Shown: positions 61,984 through 64,000 of the stretch, piece after piece
Layout: the number at the start of each line of letters is the position of its first letter
Position numbering within the stretch: position 1 is the stretch's first letter
NCBI RefSeq assembly: GCF_000006565.2
Contig: NC_031470.1
Location: 294,062 to 358,061 of the forward strand
DNA length: 64,000 nt
Direction of reading: 5' to 3'
Source: Toxoplasma gondii ME49
Lineage: Eukaryota > Apicomplexa > Conoidasida > Eucoccidiorida > Sarcocystidae
The notes under the pieces: model-generated
The model's input: only the letters and a program-made list of their open reading frames with translations
Told to the model about the DNA's origin: nothing
Databases searched by the model: none
Made by a program: the position numbers and the translations under genes

Positions 61984-62345
61984 TCAGCTCTCCGGATGAG
62001 ATGGCGCTGTCGCTAGTCCTCGGGCTTGATCATTCGTCCAGGATGGTGATGAGGCCTCGCCTTCGGAGCTCGGCATATCCGCTCCAACTGCCTGAAGCTT
62101 CTCCTCTACTTTCTTCACGATACACTCCAGCTTTCTCGCATCTTGCACCCGTAGACGTAACCGCCTGCTGAACGCCCTTGTCGTGTCCGCCTCCCAGTGC
62201 TGCATTTGTAACTGAGTACGACAGGCAGATTTACTCACGGTGGCGTGACCAGCGTTCTGCTTCACGAAGCTGCCCTCAACTCTCCATTTGCCTCGTAGCT
62301 GCCGCACGCGCTTCTTGAAGCGATTCAGCGCAAGCTTCGCGAATA
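61984..62345 (-). CDS. Candidate basic, helical coding exon (unidentified)
   Basis: A minus-strand frame starting near an acceptor-like GCCGAG at about 62360 and running to the stop at 61984. It encodes an amphipathic, Lys/Arg-rich chain (LALNRFKKRVRQLRGKW, later RRLRLRVQDARKLECIVKKV) followed by a Ser/Glu-rich tail. This is the strongest coding-like stretch between 56 and 64 kb. No domain was recognised. It is probably part of a multi-exon minus-strand gene with the exon at 62747-63157. Confidence 0.35.
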
Positions 62346-62746
62346 CCCACTCGGCCAGACAGTGCAGCAGTACAGGTCATGTGTAGTGCGCTCACGGCAC
62401 TTCGTGCGAAACCTGACCCGCTCTCCCGTTCGTATGCGGCTACGGGGCCTTGTCAGAGGCTTCTTGAAACAACCAAAACAACATAGCACACAGGCAGAGT
62501 CGAGGTGGCGGCACCCATAATGTGACCAACCTCCGTTCAGCGCCACATCGCATCCGACGTACGAAATAGACACGCTGCGTGAGTGCAAGGGTGGTGGACA
62601 TGTACTAGATACAGACATGTTCGGAGCGGCGGTATGCTTCATGGACAGACATACCCCTACGAAGTAGTAGACATAATATAGCGACGTGCACGGCTGGGAA
62701 AACGCATCACTGTTGTTAACACGACTGCCTGACTGTGGTTGTAGTT

Positions 62747-63157
62747 CTACAACTCACAGCGATTACGCGATTGACGCCCGGGACTGGAAACCCCCTGCAC
62801 AGGTACAGCTGGCACCGGCGCCGCAGCCTCCTCTGGAGTGCCATCACTCCCCGTCCCAGTGGGTGTCCTGGACGCCGGCAACGCCTCTAGCGTTTCCTCG
62901 TGACTCTCACTGCCAGTCACTTGGTGATGACGCGTATCCGTTTTTGTGTGGTCGTCATCATGCGGCCCTCGAGCACCAAGAACGCCCACAAACGATCCCG
63001 CAATCCCTACGCACAGCAGGGTTCCCACGCAAACGTTTTGGGACAGCGCGCGGGCTGTAGGAATCCAGTTAGTACTCGTCCGTTTGTAAATCACTAGCTC
63101 CAAAGAGCAGGTGAAGGTTGCAAGTGCCGTTCCCGCGGCAAATAGCACGGCCACCAT
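62747..63157 (-). CDS. Candidate first exon of a small double-transmembrane protein
   Basis: A 136-codon minus-strand frame with its ATG at 63157 (CAAATGG). It opens with a hydrophobic segment (VAVLFAAGTALATFTCSLEL), has a second at about residues 42-62 (VCVGTLLCVGIAGSFVGVLG), then an Asp/His-rich stretch and a Thr/Pro/Glu-rich tail. This two-helix plus disordered-tail layout recalls multicopy coccidian membrane-protein families, an inference only. A different open frame upstream (63279-63557) could be a 5' exon or a leader. The nearby diverged repeat fits a multicopy locus. Confidence 0.35.
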   Translation of the reverse strand: MVAVLFAAGTALATFTCSLELVIYKRTSTNWIPTARALSQNVCVGTLLCVGIAGSFVGVLGARGPHDDDHTKTDTRHHQVTGSESHEETLEALPASRTPTGTGSDGTPEEAAAPVPAVPVQGVSSPGRQSRNRCEL

Positions 63158-63795
63158 TTGTCTTTAGCACACGGTGTCTCATGCGGTTTGACGCACCAAA
63201 GGAAATGAAAAGCAGGCCGGCGAAACGGACATGTGATACTGGTACTGGGGTCTTGCCGCTGTGGTGACAGGCCACAAACTACTCGCATTCGCGAGCAACA
63301 GCACAGTGTTCCGACGTGGAGCGAGGGACGTGAGCAGCGTCGTCCGTCTCTGCAATAGAGCCCAGTTCTTCTCGAGTGGTGGTAATGACTGAGTAGACGT
63401 TGTCCTCGCTTGGACTCTGTCCCCCGCTATTACGGTTAGCTGTAGTAAAGGCTGACGGTGAAGCGTGAAGCAACGTGCGGACAGAGACGACATCCTTGCC
63501 AGCAGAGCAAATGCGCTGAGTGACGCTGTGTGGCAGCGTAGGCACAGCTGGAGGCATCTGCGGGGTCGTCGCGGTGGAACGACAGGGGTTTCGACGCTAG
63601 CATGGCGCTCAAGCAAAGAAGCAAACTGTGGGACACTGGCCGAGAACTGTTCGGTTCCGTCCTGATGCTGTTCTTGGTCCGCCACCCAGGGAAACCAGCC
63701 TGCAATTCTCGCTTGTCGTCCCGCTTCTATAAGTCTCATTGCCAAACGGAATTCTACCTCTCGCGCCCCACAGAAACCTGAACAGGGAGTAAGGA

Positions 63796-64000
63796 TTCAT
63801 CACTCAGGGGTCAACGAGTTTGGCCAGCAGCTTCGATATGGTTATATATCCATCAGTCGCAGGGTGGCTGTTGCCCCAGCCGCAAGCGCGATTTATGGCT
63901 AGTGTCTTCCCAGCTAAGTGTGGCTTCAGCCGCGAAATGAAAGATGGTGGACAGTGTTCAGGCCAAAAAGCAATGTTGTGTACAGCTTATCCCGTTCACA
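63796..64000 (+). repeat. Right copy of the diverged direct repeat (runs to window edge)
   Basis: Collinear with 56321-56543 about 7.47 kb to the left. It ends at TATCCCGTTCACA at the last base, so the full extent of the repeat is not visible here. Confidence 0.65.

Noticed and set aside
1..64000. Search for CRISPR arrays, IS elements, reverse transcriptase or transposase motifs
   Set aside because: None seen. The sequence is eukaryotic, and no RT (YXDD-type) or DDE signature was recognised in any convincing frame.

Overview
The window looks like nuclear DNA of a coccidian apicomplexan, probably a Toxoplasma/Neospora/Hammondia-type Sarcocystid. The reasons are intron-rich genes with GT-AG introns and pyrimidine-rich acceptors, near-balanced base composition, long intergenic spacers, very large proteins with low-complexity inserts, and little simple-sequence repeat. 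This is inference: no species-diagnostic marker was seen. Most gene models below were built by hand by joining exons whose reading phases agree.

Layout: 2.7-4.1 kb (-) a single-exon membrane-anchored SAM methyltransferase; 4.9-5.7 kb (-) exons of an unidentified membrane protein; 7.0-9.7 kb (+) an intronless 877-residue protein made almost entirely of 15 Trp-rich repeats arranged as five three-repeat super-units; 12.4-14.0 kb (-) a signal-anchored, mostly disordered membrane protein; 16.0-30.1 kb (-) a HECT E3 ubiquitin ligase of the UBE3C/Hul5 type in about 15 exons, with its catalytic Cys intact; 34.0-40.5 kb (-) an eight-exon protein kinase of 1130 residues with DFD in place of DFG; 45.5-48.8 kb and 51.7-54.8 kb (+) two tandem DGAT2-family acyltransferases with identical lengths of exons 2-6; 56-64 kb a region of weak, fragmentary coding signal framed by a diverged direct repeat of about 200 bp.

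There are no operons. The genes appear to be independent eukaryotic units. The functional themes are lipid storage (the acyltransferase pair), protein turnover (the HECT ligase) and signalling (the kinase). The least explained item is the Trp-repeat protein. The least certain areas are 56-64 kb and the 5' part of HECT exon 7. No tRNA, rRNA, CRISPR array or recognisable transposase was found.
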